A DNA stretch of 64,000 nucleotides from Geminicoccus harenae (GCF_019800005.1 NZ_JABGCL010000021.1:1-64000); one strand, 5' to 3'; shown: positions 15,308 through 24,942, numbered from the stretch's first letter. The notes: generated by a model not told the origin, from the sequence alone. Made by a program: numbers and translations.

Positions 15308-16519
15308 TCAGGCGGCCCGGGCGAGATCCAACGTGGCCCAGACCTCGACCATCGCCGCCACCAGCTGGTCGACCAGCTCGTCGTCATGGTGCGGCGAGGG
15401 CGTGATGCGCAGCCGCTCGGTGCCCTTGGGCACGGTCGGATAGTTGATCGGCTGGATATAGATGCCGTGGCGCTCCAGGAGCAGGTCGCTGGCCTGCTTG
15501 CAGCGGACCGGGTCGCCCACGAACACCGGCACGATATGGGACGGGTTGGCCATCACCGGGATGCCGGCGGCGGCCAGCCGGCTGGCCACGGTCCGCGCGC
15601 GCTCCTGATGGCGCTGTCGCTCGACGTCGCTGGACTTGAGGTGTCGGACGCTGGCGAGCGCCGCCCCGGTCACGGCCGGCGGCAGCGAGGTCGTGAAGAT
15701 GAAGCCGGACGCATAGGAGCGGATCGCGTCGACCAGGGCCGCGGAGCCGGCGATATAGCCACCCAGCGCACCGAACGCCTTGGCGAGCGTGCCCTGGATC
15801 ACCGTCACCCGGTGCTGCTCGCCCAGCATCTGCGCGATCCCGCCACCCCTCGGCCCATACATGCCGACCGCATGCACCTCGTCCAGATAGGTCATGGCAC
15901 CATAACGGTCGGCCAGATCGAGGATCTCGCGGACCTTCCCGAAGCTGCCGTCCATCGAATAGACGCCCTCGAAGGCGATCAGCTTCGGCCGTTCCGGCGC
16001 GGTCTCGGCCAGCATCTGCTCCAGATGGGCAACGTCGTTGTGCCGGAAGATGCGCTTGGGCGCCCGGCCGTTGCAGATGCCCGCGATCATGGAGGCGTGG
16101 TTCTTCTCGTCGCTGAACACCACGCAGTCGGGCAGGAGCTTCGCCAGGGTAGAGAGCGCCGCCTCGTTGGCGACATAGCCGGAGGTGAACACCAGGGCCG
16201 CCGGCTTGCCGTGCAGGTCGGCCAGCTCGCGCTCCAGCGCCACGTGCAGGTGGTTGGAGCCGCTGATGTTGCGGGTTCCGCCGGCACCGGTGCCGTGCCG
16301 GGCGACCGCCGCCTGGCCGGCCTCGACCACGCGCGAGTCGGTGCCCATGCCCAGATAGTCGTTGGAGCACCAGATCACCACCGGACGCGGTCCGTCCGGC
16401 ATGTGCCGCAATGCCCGGGGGAAGGATCCGACCTGACGCTCGAGATCGCAGAATACCCGGTAGCGACCCTCAGCGCGCACGGCCGTGACCGCCTCGCGGA
16501 AGATGCGCTCGTAATCCAT
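15308..16519 (-). CDS. hemA: 5-aminolevulinate synthase
   Basis: 403 residues. It condenses glycine with succinyl-CoA, the first step of tetrapyrrole synthesis by the C4 route used by alphaproteobacteria. This is a fold-type I PLP enzyme: CSNDYLGMG, GTGAGGTRNISGSNHLHVAL, the Asp/His pair in YLDEVHAVGMYGPRGGGI, and the cofactor lysine in GTLAKAFGALGGYIAG. The C-terminal INYPTVPKGTERLRITPSP is family-typical. The ATG at 16519 has AGGG upstream; a TTG one codon earlier is possible. Transcribed toward rsh. It is single-copy in the window with no other haem genes adjacent. Confidence 0.96.
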   Translation of the reverse strand: MDYERIFREAVTAVRAEGRYRVFCDLERQVGSFPRALRHMPDGPRPVVIWCSNDYLGMGTDSRVVEAGQAAVARHGTGAGGTRNISGSNHLHVALERELADLHGKPAALVFTSGYVANEAALSTLAKLLPDCVVFSDEKNHASMIAGICNGRAPKRIFRHNDVAHLEQMLAETAPERPKLIAFEGVYSMDGSFGKVREILDLADRYGAMTYLDEVHAVGMYGPRGGGIAQMLGEQHRVTVIQGTLAKAFGALGGYIAGSAALVDAIRSYASGFIFTTSLPPAVTGAALASVRHLKSSDVERQRHQERARTVASRLAAAGIPVMANPSHIVPVFVGDPVRCKQASDLLLERHGIYIQPINYPTVPKGTERLRITPSPHHDDELVDQLVAAMVEVWATLDLARAA

Positions 16520-16647
16520 CAACCCTGTCCCGGTTCCGTTGCAACGACTGCTGGCCGGCGAAATGTGGGTTCATGCCGGCCGAGCATCCAGTAATACAAC
16601 ACGATCTCGGCCAGGATGTCGCGGGTGAAGCGGCTCAGGCGGCCGGT

Positions 16648-17844
16648 TCAGGCCGCCTGAGCATACGCGAACGCATCACCGCGGCGGGCCAGGCTCGCCT
16701 CCAGCCGGATCCGGTCGAAGGCGTCGTCGTGCAGGAACACGACGCCGCCAGTCTCGAAGCCGTTGAAGCGGGTCTTCAGCGCGTTGCTGTAGGCTCCCAT
16801 CTGGCCGACTTCGATCCAGTCGCCCTCGTCCATGTCGGCCGGCAGGAGATGCGGGCCCGGCATGGAGTCGATGCTGTCGCAGGTGGGCCCGAACAGGTCG
16901 TAGGGGATCAGCGGCGCGTCGCCATGGCGGCCGCCCACCCGGATGGCGCGCAACGGGAACTGCGGGCCGATCCACTTCAGCTCCGCCAGATTGCCGTACA
17001 CGCCATCGTTCAGGTAGAGCGAGGCGCCACGGCGCAGCTCCACGCGGGCGAACACGGAAGCCCCGTCGGCAACCAGAGCGCGCCCAGGCTCGCACTGCAG
17101 GGGCGTGCCCGCCAGCCCGTACTGGTGGAGCGCCGCCTTGATCGTCGCCACGAACAGGTCGAAGCCCGGCTCGTCGCCCCGGTAGCGGCCGGGAAAGCCG
17201 CCGCCCACGTCGAGCATGTCGACCGCACCGGCCTCCGCCACCACCTGGCCGCACAGCGCGATCGCCCGGTGGAACGCCATCGGGTCCAGGCACTGCGAGC
17301 CGACATGGAAGGTGATGCCGACGCTGCGCGCGAACGCCCGGCAGGCGCGCACCAAAGCCGGCGCCTCCTCGACATCGCAGCCGAACTTGCCGGTCAGCGT
17401 GAGCACCGCGCCCTCGCCCGGCACGGCCAGCCGCACGAACAGGTCGAGGTCCTTGGCCCGGTTGGTCACCTGGACGATCTTGGCCAGCTCCTCCTCGTGG
17501 TCGAGGACGAAGCTGCGCACGCCGTGCTCGAAATAAGCCTCGGCGATCGCCTCCGGTGACTTCACCGGATGCATGAAGTGGCAGACGGCACCGGGGAACC
17601 GGCGCCGGATCTGGCGCACTTCGCCGATCGAGGCCGTGTCGAAGTGGCGGATTCCGCCCTTCCACAAAGCATCGAGAACCGGATCGGCGTCGTTACACTT
17701 CACGGCATACAGGACGTCGCCCGGAAACTGGGCGATCATCTGCCGCGCCGTACGCTCGACGACGTGGGGCCGGACACCGACAATGGGGTGGGAGCCGAGG
17801 TGATGGGTAAGCAACGCCTCGGCGCTGCCGTAGCTAGGGGTCAT
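16648..17844 (-). CDS. ornithine/lysine decarboxylase, fold-type III PLP
   Basis: 398 residues of the alanine-racemase-fold decarboxylase family (eukaryotic ODC-like). The cofactor lysine is in YAVKCNDADPVL, the glycine-rich phosphate loop is MLDVGGGFPG, the EPGRALVADG motif is present, and the catalytic Cys lies in FGPTCDSIDSMP. It decarboxylates ornithine (or lysine) to putrescine (or cadaverine), and so feeds polyamine synthesis. The ATG at 17844 has GGAAGG six bases upstream, better than a TTG two codons earlier. A possible promoter on the minus strand is TTGCTT, 17 bases, TATCTA near 17940-17970, which is weak. The PotABCD-type importer lies about 4 kb away. Confidence 0.9.
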   Translation of the reverse strand: MTPSYGSAEALLTHHLGSHPIVGVRPHVVERTARQMIAQFPGDVLYAVKCNDADPVLDALWKGGIRHFDTASIGEVRQIRRRFPGAVCHFMHPVKSPEAIAEAYFEHGVRSFVLDHEEELAKIVQVTNRAKDLDLFVRLAVPGEGAVLTLTGKFGCDVEEAPALVRACRAFARSVGITFHVGSQCLDPMAFHRAIALCGQVVAEAGAVDMLDVGGGFPGRYRGDEPGFDLFVATIKAALHQYGLAGTPLQCEPGRALVADGASVFARVELRRGASLYLNDGVYGNLAELKWIGPQFPLRAIRVGGRHGDAPLIPYDLFGPTCDSIDSMPGPHLLPADMDEGDWIEVGQMGAYSNALKTRFNGFETGGVVFLHDDAFDRIRLEASLARRGDAFAYAQAA

Positions 17845-17997
17845 TTCCAACCTTCCGAGAGACCACCAAGGGTCCAGGGCTGATCAGAAAGCCGCCGCCG
17901 CGCGCGCCGCAGTGCATGGGCTTCTTTTCGTGTGGGCGGTAGATAGGGTCAGGACCCCCGCGAAGCAAGGGATAATTACCCCCGTTTTCAACCGGGC

Positions 17998-18834
17998 TTA
18001 ACGCTGTGGACCCGGCGCAAGGACCACCGGGTCGCCGATTCGCAGGCATGGCGCGGGTTCGTCGCCCAGGATCGACACCAGGTTCCAACCGAACAGCGGG
18101 AAGCCGGCAGTATCCGAGTGCACGCGGCGCAGGGTACGCAACGGCTCCTCACCCAGCCGTTCCCCGCTGGCCTGGTCGGTCGTGGTGACGATGCAGCGCT
18201 CGCAGGGGCTGACCAGCCGGAAGACCGTCGTCCCGGCGCGCAGCCAGGGCACCTCGTCCTCCGCCCATGCCGGCAGGCCGTCCACGATCAGGTTCGGCCG
18301 GAAGCGCGCCATCGGCACCGGCTCCGCACCCGCTTCGGCCAGATGGTCGTTGAGCCGTGCCAGGGAGGAGGTGCTGGCCAGGAGCAGCGGGAAGCCGTCG
18401 GCGAAGCCGGTACGGGCATCGGGCGGCGAGATGGCGGGATCGCAGGGGCGCAGCGCCTCGGGCGCGAAGCGGACCAGGTGCACGGCACGGCCGAGAAACT
18501 CGGAAAGCAGCCGGTCGATCTCTGGCGATTGCGGCATCGCCGGCAGCCTCTGGCCCCAGACCGTGACGCCCATCCGCTTGTCGCCCTCGGCCGGCAGGAC
18601 CGGATGGCGCTGCCCGTCCAGGACGAGCACGAGCTGGCCATCCTCGATCGCGGTGTCGATCCTCGCCAGTGCCGGGAGCTCGCGCTGGGTGAGGAACCGG
18701 CCGCCTGGCCGCACCACCATCCAGCGCCGGTCATGGGCAAGGCCCATGGGCTCGACGGGGGCCGCCTCCACCGGAATGCCGCGGCAGCCCTTGACCGGGT
18801 AGATCCACAGCCCGGTGATCCGCCCCGTCTGCAT
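17998..18834 (-). CDS. MOSC-domain protein
   Basis: 278 residues. An N-terminal MOSC beta-barrel (LWIYPVKGCRGIPVEAAPV) leads to a MOSC domain. The conserved cysteine lies in LVSPCERCIVTTTDQ, the site that would carry sulfur or bind the molybdenum cofactor in mARC/YcbX-like proteins. FRPNLIVDG and GFADGFPLLL are also family motifs. It probably acts in sulfur transfer or reductive detoxification of N-hydroxylated compounds. The ATG overlaps the stop of the enolase-superfamily gene (ATGA), so the two are coupled. The longer frame upstream is not used. Confidence 0.88.
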   Translation of the reverse strand: MQTGRITGLWIYPVKGCRGIPVEAAPVEPMGLAHDRRWMVVRPGGRFLTQRELPALARIDTAIEDGQLVLVLDGQRHPVLPAEGDKRMGVTVWGQRLPAMPQSPEIDRLLSEFLGRAVHLVRFAPEALRPCDPAISPPDARTGFADGFPLLLASTSSLARLNDHLAEAGAEPVPMARFRPNLIVDGLPAWAEDEVPWLRAGTTVFRLVSPCERCIVTTTDQASGERLGEEPLRTLRRVHSDTAGFPLFGWNLVSILGDEPAPCLRIGDPVVLAPGPQR

Positions 18835-19943
18835 CAGCCGATCCTCGTCGCCGCCAGCGCCGCCTCGTCGAGCTGCACGCCCAGGCCCGGGGCCTCGCCC
18901 AGCTCGATGCAGCCATCCGCATCCGCCTCGATGGGTGTCATTAGGCCATGGTCGCGCCTGGCCGTGGTCCATTCCGGCGGGTCATAGGGGAATTCCAGGG
19001 GCAGCATCGGCCCCAGGCCCGCCACCAGATGGGCGTTGGCGAGCAGGCCGATGCCGTTGCCCCAGGTGTGGGGCGTAAACGCGATCCCGGCCGCGCGCGC
19101 CTCGCGGAACAGCTCGTTCAGGCCAGAGATGCCCCCGCCGCACACCGCATCGGTCTGCAGGACATCGACGCAGCCCTCCCGGATCCAGCTGCGCATGCTC
19201 TCCATGTCGCGGGCGAGCTCGCCGCCGGCAATGCGGATCGGCGTGGCGTCGCGCAGCGCCTTCATGCCGGCCACATCGGCGCGGTGCAGCGGCTCCTCCA
19301 GCCAGAACACGCCGAGCGGCTCCAGCGCCCGCGCCACGGCCAGCGCATCCTTGAGCGTCCAGGACGGGCTGGCGTCCCAGGGCATCCGCCAGCCCTGGTT
19401 GCAGTCCACCATCAGCTCCATGCTGCCGCCCACCGCGGCACGGATCGCCTCGATCTTGGCCACGTCGCGGTGCCAGTTCCGCTCGTGGAAGCGGATCTTC
19501 ATCCAGCGAAAGCCACGCTCGGCGAACGCTTCCGCCTGTGCCGCCATCGCCTTGGGCTCGCGCAGCGTGCCGGACGACGCATAGCAGGGCACCCGACCGG
19601 ACGTGCCGCCCAACAGGCGCCAGACCGGCTGGTCGGTGATCTGGCCGAACAGGTCCCAAAGGGCGATGTCGAGCGGCCAGAGCCGGCCATAGAAGAAGGA
19701 CAGGTTGTCGATGATCCTGAAATGCCGGCCGAGGGCGCGTGCGTCCTGGCCGATGAACAGGTGCTCGTTGCCGCGCAGGCCGGGCATCGGGTCGCCCGCC
19801 CCCACCCCGGTCAGGCCGCTCTCGGTGGTGACGCGGACCAGATCGACCACGAAGCGGCGGCGCGGCACGGGGTCCCAGGAGGCCCGGAAGGGCGGGTCCA
19901 GATCGATCGCGTGATGCGAAAGCTCGATCTTCGCGATTTTCAT
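18834..19943 (-). CDS. mandelate racemase/muconate-lactonising family enzyme (enolase superfamily)
   Basis: 369 residues. An N-terminal capping domain precedes a TIM-barrel with the three metal ligands in LMVDCNQGW (Asp), FWLEEPLHRAD (Glu) and IRIAGGELARD (Glu). The barrel base is in MKIRFHERNW, and TPHTWGNGIG carries a His in the place used as base or acid by mandelate-racemase relatives. It abstracts a proton next to a carboxylate, in racemisation or acid-sugar dehydration; the substrate is unknown. ATG 19943 has GGGAG upstream. Coupled to the MOSC gene and divergent from the iron-type alcohol dehydrogenase, with which it may share a catabolic pathway. Confidence 0.88.
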   Translation of the reverse strand: MKIAKIELSHHAIDLDPPFRASWDPVPRRRFVVDLVRVTTESGLTGVGAGDPMPGLRGNEHLFIGQDARALGRHFRIIDNLSFFYGRLWPLDIALWDLFGQITDQPVWRLLGGTSGRVPCYASSGTLREPKAMAAQAEAFAERGFRWMKIRFHERNWHRDVAKIEAIRAAVGGSMELMVDCNQGWRMPWDASPSWTLKDALAVARALEPLGVFWLEEPLHRADVAGMKALRDATPIRIAGGELARDMESMRSWIREGCVDVLQTDAVCGGGISGLNELFREARAAGIAFTPHTWGNGIGLLANAHLVAGLGPMLPLEFPYDPPEWTTARRDHGLMTPIEADADGCIELGEAPGLGVQLDEAALAATRIG

Positions 19944-20026
19944 CCAGGGTTGCTCCCACCATGTCCCTTGCGGCGCGTCATGCGGCCCGGATAGCACGGG
20001 AGGCAGGCGGTGGCGGAGAGCATTGC

Positions 20027-21175
20027 ATGGCGACCAGCTTCGGGCTCGAGCGGGGAACCCCCATCGCCTATGGCGAGGACCGGGCGCTGGCCCTGGCAGA
20101 CGACGTCACGGCCCTGGTCGGCCCCGCCGCGCGGATCCTGCTGGTCACGGACCGGGCGATCGCCACGCTGGACCGGGTGGTCGCGATGCGCGAGCGACTC
20201 GCCATGGCCGGCCACCAGGCGGTGATGTACGCGGAGATCACCGGCGAGCCCGATGTGGCGCGGGTGGAGGCGGCGGCCGCTGCCGGACGGTCTGCACGCG
20301 CGCAGCTGGTCATCGCCGTGGGCGGCGGCTCGGCGATCGATGCCGGCAAGCTCGCCGCCGTGACCATCCTGGGCGAGGCACCGCTGGATGCCTATGGCCT
20401 GTGCGCGACGCCGCTGCCGGCCCGCACCCTGCCGATCATCGCCCTGCCGACCACGGCCGGCACCGGGGCCGAGATGACCCGCACCGCCGTGTTCACCAAC
20501 AGCCACGGCCACAAGGTCTGGGCCTGGGGCGAGGAACTGCGCCCGGCCCTGGCGGTGCTCGACCCGGTCCTGTCGGCGACCCTGCCGCAGCGGCTCACCG
20601 CCTGGACCGGCCTGGATGCGCTGGTCCATGCCATCGAGGCGGCCACCAACAGGCGCGCCAACCCGCTGGTGTCGGCCTCGGCCCTGCAGGCGATCCGGCT
20701 GATCGCGCGGCATCTCGGCATGGCCATGGACGAGCCGCGCAACCTGGAAGCGCGCGGCGGGATGCTGATGGCAGCTGCCCTGGCCGGCAGCGCCATCGAC
20801 AATGCCGGCACCGGCGTCGCTCATGCGATCGGCCATGCCATGGGCACCCATGCCTATGTCCATCATGGCCGGGCGGTGGCGCTGGCGCTCGGCGCTGCCC
20901 TGGAAGCCAACCAGGAGGCGGCGCCACGCCAGCATGCCGAGGTCGCAGCAGCCCTGGGGGTACTGCCGGACGATCTGGTCGCGAGCTACGACCGGTTGCT
21001 CGACGAGGTCGAGATCGGCCGTGATCTCGCCGATGTCGGGCTCGGGCCGGAGCAGACCGAGGCGATCTACGCCACCACGCTCGGCCCGGAGAACCTGCCC
21101 ATGCTCCAGGCGAACTGCCGGCTGTTCACCGAGGAGGAACTGCACGAGCTGGTCGCGACGGTGCTGGCGGGCTGA
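20027..21175 (+). CDS. iron-containing alcohol dehydrogenase family protein
   Basis: 382 residues with the Fe-ADH/maleylacetate-reductase fold. An N-terminal NAD(P)-binding region has VIAVGGGSAIDAGKLAA and LPTTAGTGAEMTRTAVF. The C-terminal helical domain has the metal ligands in LDALVHAIEAATN and GVAHAIGHAMGTHAYVHHG. It reduces aldehydes or oxidises alcohols in the cytoplasm; the substrate is not predictable. GGAGAG lies eight bases before the ATG at 20027. It is divergent from the enolase-superfamily gene with about 80 bases between starts, suggesting shared control, and is followed by an SMR pump. Confidence 0.9.
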   Translation: MATSFGLERGTPIAYGEDRALALADDVTALVGPAARILLVTDRAIATLDRVVAMRERLAMAGHQAVMYAEITGEPDVARVEAAAAAGRSARAQLVIAVGGGSAIDAGKLAAVTILGEAPLDAYGLCATPLPARTLPIIALPTTAGTGAEMTRTAVFTNSHGHKVWAWGEELRPALAVLDPVLSATLPQRLTAWTGLDALVHAIEAATNRRANPLVSASALQAIRLIARHLGMAMDEPRNLEARGGMLMAAALAGSAIDNAGTGVAHAIGHAMGTHAYVHHGRAVALALGAALEANQEAAPRQHAEVAAALGVLPDDLVASYDRLLDEVEIGRDLADVGLGPEQTEAIYATTLGPENLPMLQANCRLFTEEELHELVATVLAG

Positions 21176-21202
21176 GCATGTCCCTGCAAGCGACCGCCTG
21201 AC

Positions 21203-21532
21203 TTGCCCTGGCTCTATCTCGCCATCGCCATCGTCGCCGAGGTGATCGCGACCTCGGCGCTGAAGGCGTCCGACACCTTCACCAGGCTCTGGCCGAGCCT
21301 CGTCACGCTGGTCGGCTATGCTGTGGCGTTCCTGTTCCTGTCCCTGGCGATGCGCAGCTTTCCGACCGGCGTGGTCTACGCGATCTGGTCGGGGGTCGGG
21401 ATCGTCCTGATCACCGCGGTGAGCTGGATCTGGTTCCGCCAGCCGCTCGACCTGCCGGCACTGATCGGCCTCGGCCTGATCGTGGCCGGCGTCCTGGTGG
21501 TGAACCTGTTCTCGGAGAGCGTCCGGCACTGA
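21203..21532 (+). CDS. small multidrug resistance (EmrE-like) transporter
   Basis: 109 residues with four membrane helices, the full SMR length. The membrane Glu in LAIAIVAEVIATSALK is the proton and drug-binding residue. FPTGVVYAIWSGVGIVLIT is the conserved second-third helix motif. It exports cationic compounds, or guanidinium-type ions in some relatives, in exchange for protons, as a dual-topology dimer in the inner membrane. The start is a TTG giving MPWLYLAIAI; no ATG is available. It follows the dehydrogenase by 27 bases and is probably cotranscribed. Confidence 0.92.
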   Translation: MPWLYLAIAIVAEVIATSALKASDTFTRLWPSLVTLVGYAVAFLFLSLAMRSFPTGVVYAIWSGVGIVLITAVSWIWFRQPLDLPALIGLGLIVAGVLVVNLFSESVRH

Positions 21533-21717
21533 CGCCCCCCGACGCTGCGAACCGGAAGCGTCTGGAAGCGGACGCGGCTGCGGATGGCCATGGGAGGGTT
21601 GCCCTCACCCCGAGAACCGTCGAACAATCCACACCAGGGGATCGAACCGGTCGCAGGACAGGATCGGGAACGACGGCGCCGCAGACGCGCCATGCTGTCG
21701 AGCAGGGAGGGGTATTC

Positions 21718-22761
21718 ATGGGTGTTTCGAGCAAGGGCGTCCTGTGCGCAGGGGTCGCCGCCGTCATCGGCTGGTCGGCCGCGGCCGATGCGCGCGACCT
21801 GACGGCGGTAGGCTTCGGCGGTGCCATCCAGGATGCGTTCCGCAAGGCCTATTTCGCCCCCTACGCTGCCGAGCACGGCATCACCATCCTCGAGGACACG
21901 ACGAATGGCGGCCTGGCCAAGCAGAAGGCCATGGTGGAGGCCGGCAACATCGTCTGGGACGTGATGCAGATGGAGGACGACGAGGTGACCATGGCCTGCG
22001 AGGCCGGTCTTCTCGAGGAGATCGACTGGTCGACCCGGCCCAACGCCGCCGACATCGACCCGTCTTTGTTCAAGGACTGTGCGGTCGGCGCGCTGAGCTG
22101 GGCCCTCATCCTGACCTATGACGGCGACAAGCTCCAGGACGGGCCGAAGACCTGGGCCGACTTCTGGAACGTCGAGAAATGGCCGGGCAAGCGGGGCCTG
22201 CGCAAGACCGCGAAGCTCACGCTCGAGGTCGCACTGATGGCCGACGGCGTGCCGCCACAGGAGGTCTACGACGTCATCGCCACTGAGGAGGGCCAGGACC
22301 GGGCGTTCGCCAAGCTCGACGAGCTGAAGCCGCACATCCAGTGGTGGGAAAGCGGCGCCCAGCCGCAGGAATGGCTGTCCTCCGGGGATATCGTGATGAC
22401 CGCGGCCTATAACGGTCGGGTCGCCAACGCCCAGGACGAGGGCAAGAACTTCCCGATCTCCTGGGACGGCCAGATCAACTCGGTGGAGTTCTGGGCGATC
22501 ATGAAGGATTCGCCCAACCTGGATCAGGCGATCGGCCTGGTCGACTTCATGATGACCAAGGAGCCCCAGGTCGAGTTCGCCAAGACGATCCCCTACGGGG
22601 TGAGCAACGCGAAGGCGATGGAGGAGCTGCCGGCCGAGGTCCTGGCGCGGCTGCCGTCTGCCCCGGACAATCTCAAGAACTCGGTCCGCTTCGACGCCGA
22701 CTTCTGGATCGACCACAACGAGGACCTGTCGGAGCGCTTCGCCGCCTGGGTCGCGCAGTAA
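21718..22761 (+). CDS. ABC transporter substrate-binding protein, PotD/polyamine type
   Basis: 347 residues. The signal peptide is GVLCAGVAAVIGWSAAADA, cleaved before RDLTAVGF. The mature protein is a PotD/PotF-class periplasmic binding protein: GGAIQDAFRKAYFAPYA, VWDVMQMEDDEV, PKTWADFWNVEKWPGKRGLR. It would bind putrescine, spermidine or a related amine and hand it to the two permeases. GGGAGGGG lies six bases before the ATG. First gene of a four-gene importer operon (binding protein, two permeases, ATPase). The 185 bases upstream should hold the promoter; I see no clear one. Confidence 0.92.
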   Translation: MGVSSKGVLCAGVAAVIGWSAAADARDLTAVGFGGAIQDAFRKAYFAPYAAEHGITILEDTTNGGLAKQKAMVEAGNIVWDVMQMEDDEVTMACEAGLLEEIDWSTRPNAADIDPSLFKDCAVGALSWALILTYDGDKLQDGPKTWADFWNVEKWPGKRGLRKTAKLTLEVALMADGVPPQEVYDVIATEEGQDRAFAKLDELKPHIQWWESGAQPQEWLSSGDIVMTAAYNGRVANAQDEGKNFPISWDGQINSVEFWAIMKDSPNLDQAIGLVDFMMTKEPQVEFAKTIPYGVSNAKAMEELPAEVLARLPSAPDNLKNSVRFDADFWIDHNEDLSERFAAWVAQ

Positions 22762-22834
22762 CCTCTAGTCGGCAGGCCGGACCGCGTGATCGTGCCGGAT
22801 CGCGCGGTCCGGCACGGCATCGGGATCGGAAAGC

Positions 22835-24088
22835 ATGGCGGTTGCTGTTGCGCATGGCGCCGAAGCGGCGGAACTGCGGCGGGCTTGGCATCGCTCGGGC
22901 CAGCGCCGGCGGCTGGTCTCGCTGCTCCTGGTGGCACCGCTGTTCCTGTACGTGCTGCTGACCTTCATGCTGCCCATCGGCCTGGTGCTCTACCGGGCCT
23001 TCGAGAATCCCGAGCTGATCGAGGCCTTCCCCGAGACCGCGTCCACCTTGTCCGGCTGGGACGGCGGCGAGGGGTTGCCGCCGGACCCGGTGTTCGCGAC
23101 CTTCGCCCGCGAGCTCGCGGACGCGCCCAAGCGGGCGACCGCCGAGGCGGCACGCCGGCTGAACTACGAGATCAGCGGCTTTCGCACCCTGATCTCGAGC
23201 AGCGCCCGCAAGATCGACTCGATCGAGCCGGCCGAGCCTTCGGCCATGCGCGACGCGCTGATCGAGCTCGACGCGCGCTGGGGTGAGCCGGCCTACTGGC
23301 ACGCCATGAAGCGGGCCACGCCGTCCTACACGCCCTACTACATCCTGGCGGCGGTCGACCTGCGCCAGGATGATCGCGGCGACGTCGTGCAGGCCCCGGA
23401 AGACCAGCGCACCTATGTCGACATCCTCCTGCGCACCCTGCGCATCGCCGCCGTGGTCACCCTGGTCTGCCTGCTGCTGGGCTTTCCGCTGGCCAACCTG
23501 ATGGCGAATGCGTCCGGCCCCTTCGCCGTGGTCCTGATGATCGCGGTGATGCTGCCGTTCTGGACCTCGCTCCTGGCGCGCACCTCGGCCTGGATCGTGC
23601 TCCTGCAGAAGGAGGGGCTGGTCAACTCGCTGCTGGCATGGCTGGGCCTGATCCAGGCACCGCTCGAGCTGATCTTCAACACCACCGGCCTCTACATCGT
23701 GATGGTGCACATGATGCTGCCCTTCATGGTGCTGCCGCTCTACGCCACCATGAAGGGCATCCCGCCGCATTTCATGAAGGCGTCGGCCTCGCTCGGCGCC
23801 CATCCGCTGCGCGGCTTCCTCCATGTCTACCTGCCGATGACCCTGCCGGGCGTGGGTGCCGGCGCGCTGCTGACCTTCATCGTGACCGTGGGCTACTACA
23901 TCACGCCCTCCCTGGTCGCGAGTGCGAGCGACCAGATGGTCGGCTACTTCATCGCCTTCTTCGCCAACACGACGATCAACTGGGGCATGGCCTCGGCACT
24001 GGGCATGGTGCTGCTGGCCTGCGTGGTCGTCCTCTATTTGATCGCCGCCCGCATGGTCGGCATCCGGCAACTCGCCGGACTGAAGTGA
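22835..24088 (+). CDS. ABC transporter permease, PotB type, with long periplasmic insert
   Basis: 417 residues, longer than the usual 280-310. The first membrane helix (SLLLVAPLFLYVLLTFMLPI, about 30-50) is followed by a hydrophilic stretch of about 150 residues (about 60-190) rich in Ala, Arg and Glu. The five-helix BPD_transp_1 core comes after it. The EAA loop is in MKASASLGAHPLRGFLHVYLP. It forms the membrane channel with the PotC-type partner. The insert should lie in the periplasm, between the first and second helices, and may contact the binding protein. Cotranscribed with its neighbours. Confidence 0.92.
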   Translation: MAVAVAHGAEAAELRRAWHRSGQRRRLVSLLLVAPLFLYVLLTFMLPIGLVLYRAFENPELIEAFPETASTLSGWDGGEGLPPDPVFATFARELADAPKRATAEAARRLNYEISGFRTLISSSARKIDSIEPAEPSAMRDALIELDARWGEPAYWHAMKRATPSYTPYYILAAVDLRQDDRGDVVQAPEDQRTYVDILLRTLRIAAVVTLVCLLLGFPLANLMANASGPFAVVLMIAVMLPFWTSLLARTSAWIVLLQKEGLVNSLLAWLGLIQAPLELIFNTTGLYIVMVHMMLPFMVLPLYATMKGIPPHFMKASASLGAHPLRGFLHVYLPMTLPGVGAGALLTFIVTVGYYITPSLVASASDQMVGYFIAFFANTTINWGMASALGMVLLACVVVLYLIAARMVGIRQLAGLK

Positions 24089-24099
24089 GCGCAAGGGCC

Positions 24100-24942
24100 A
24101 TGCAGTACCGCCACCAGATCGCTCTCGTGCGCACGCTGCGCCATCTGTTCGGCGCCGCGATGGTGCTGTTCCTGCTGGCCCCGCTCGCCGCCGTGGTGCC
24201 GCTCTCGTTCAGTGCGGGCAGCTTCCTGTCCTACCCCCTGCCGGGCCTGTCGTTGCGGTGGTACGAGACGGTCTTCCTGGACGGGCCCTGGCTGGCGACC
24301 CTGAAGAACAGCCTGATCGTCGGCGTGGTGGCGACGATCGCCGCGACTGTGCTCGGCACGCTGGCGGCCTACGCCTTCGCTCGGCGCGACCTGCCGATGC
24401 CCACGGCGGTGCTGGGCTTCCTGATCGCACCGATGATCGTCCCGCCGGTGATCAGCGGGCTCGGCATGTATTTCCTGCTGGCCTGGCTCGGCCTGACCTC
24501 GACCATGGCGGGCGTGATCGTGGCCCATACCGTGCTGGCGGCCCCCTTCGTCCTGATCACGGTGACTGCCACGCTGCAGGGCTTCGACATGAGCCTCCTG
24601 CGCGCGGCCGCGAGCCTGGGCGCGTCGCCGACCCGAGCCTTCCTCACCATCGTGGTGCCGGTGATCACGCCGGGCATCGTGGCCGGCGCGCTGTTCGCCT
24701 TCATGACCTCCTTCGACGAGGTGGTGGTGACCCTGTTCCTGGCCGGCCCCGCCCAGCGCACCCTGCCGCTCAAGATGTTCGAGGGGCTGCGGGACAATAT
24801 CGAGCCGTCGATCCTGGCGATGGCGACGTTCCTCATGGTGATCGCGGCGATGACCCTGATCGTGTCCGTCATGCTGATGAAGAAGAACACCCGGAACCTG
24901 GGCGGGCGGCCCGGCGGGACCATGGCGGAGACCGGCGAATGA
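24100..24942 (+). CDS. ABC transporter permease, PotC type
   Basis: 280 residues and six membrane helices. The EAA cytoplasmic loop that docks on the ATPase is LRAAASLGASPTRAFLTIVVP. FSAGSFLSYPLPGLSLRWYE after the first helix is typical of PotC. The ATG at 24100 has AAGGG a few bases upstream; the longer open frame runs through the PotB-type gene. It starts 11 bases after that gene and its stop overlaps the ATPase start (ATGA). Second half of the importer channel. Confidence 0.93.
   Translation: MQYRHQIALVRTLRHLFGAAMVLFLLAPLAAVVPLSFSAGSFLSYPLPGLSLRWYETVFLDGPWLATLKNSLIVGVVATIAATVLGTLAAYAFARRDLPMPTAVLGFLIAPMIVPPVISGLGMYFLLAWLGLTSTMAGVIVAHTVLAAPFVLITVTATLQGFDMSLLRAAASLGASPTRAFLTIVVPVITPGIVAGALFAFMTSFDEVVVTLFLAGPAQRTLPLKMFEGLRDNIEPSILAMATFLMVIAAMTLIVSVMLMKKNTRNLGGRPGGTMAETGE

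Noticed and set aside
13384..15387. 667-codon minus-strand frame opposite rsh
   Set aside because: Antisense shadow of a clearly identified gene; no motifs or ribosome site.
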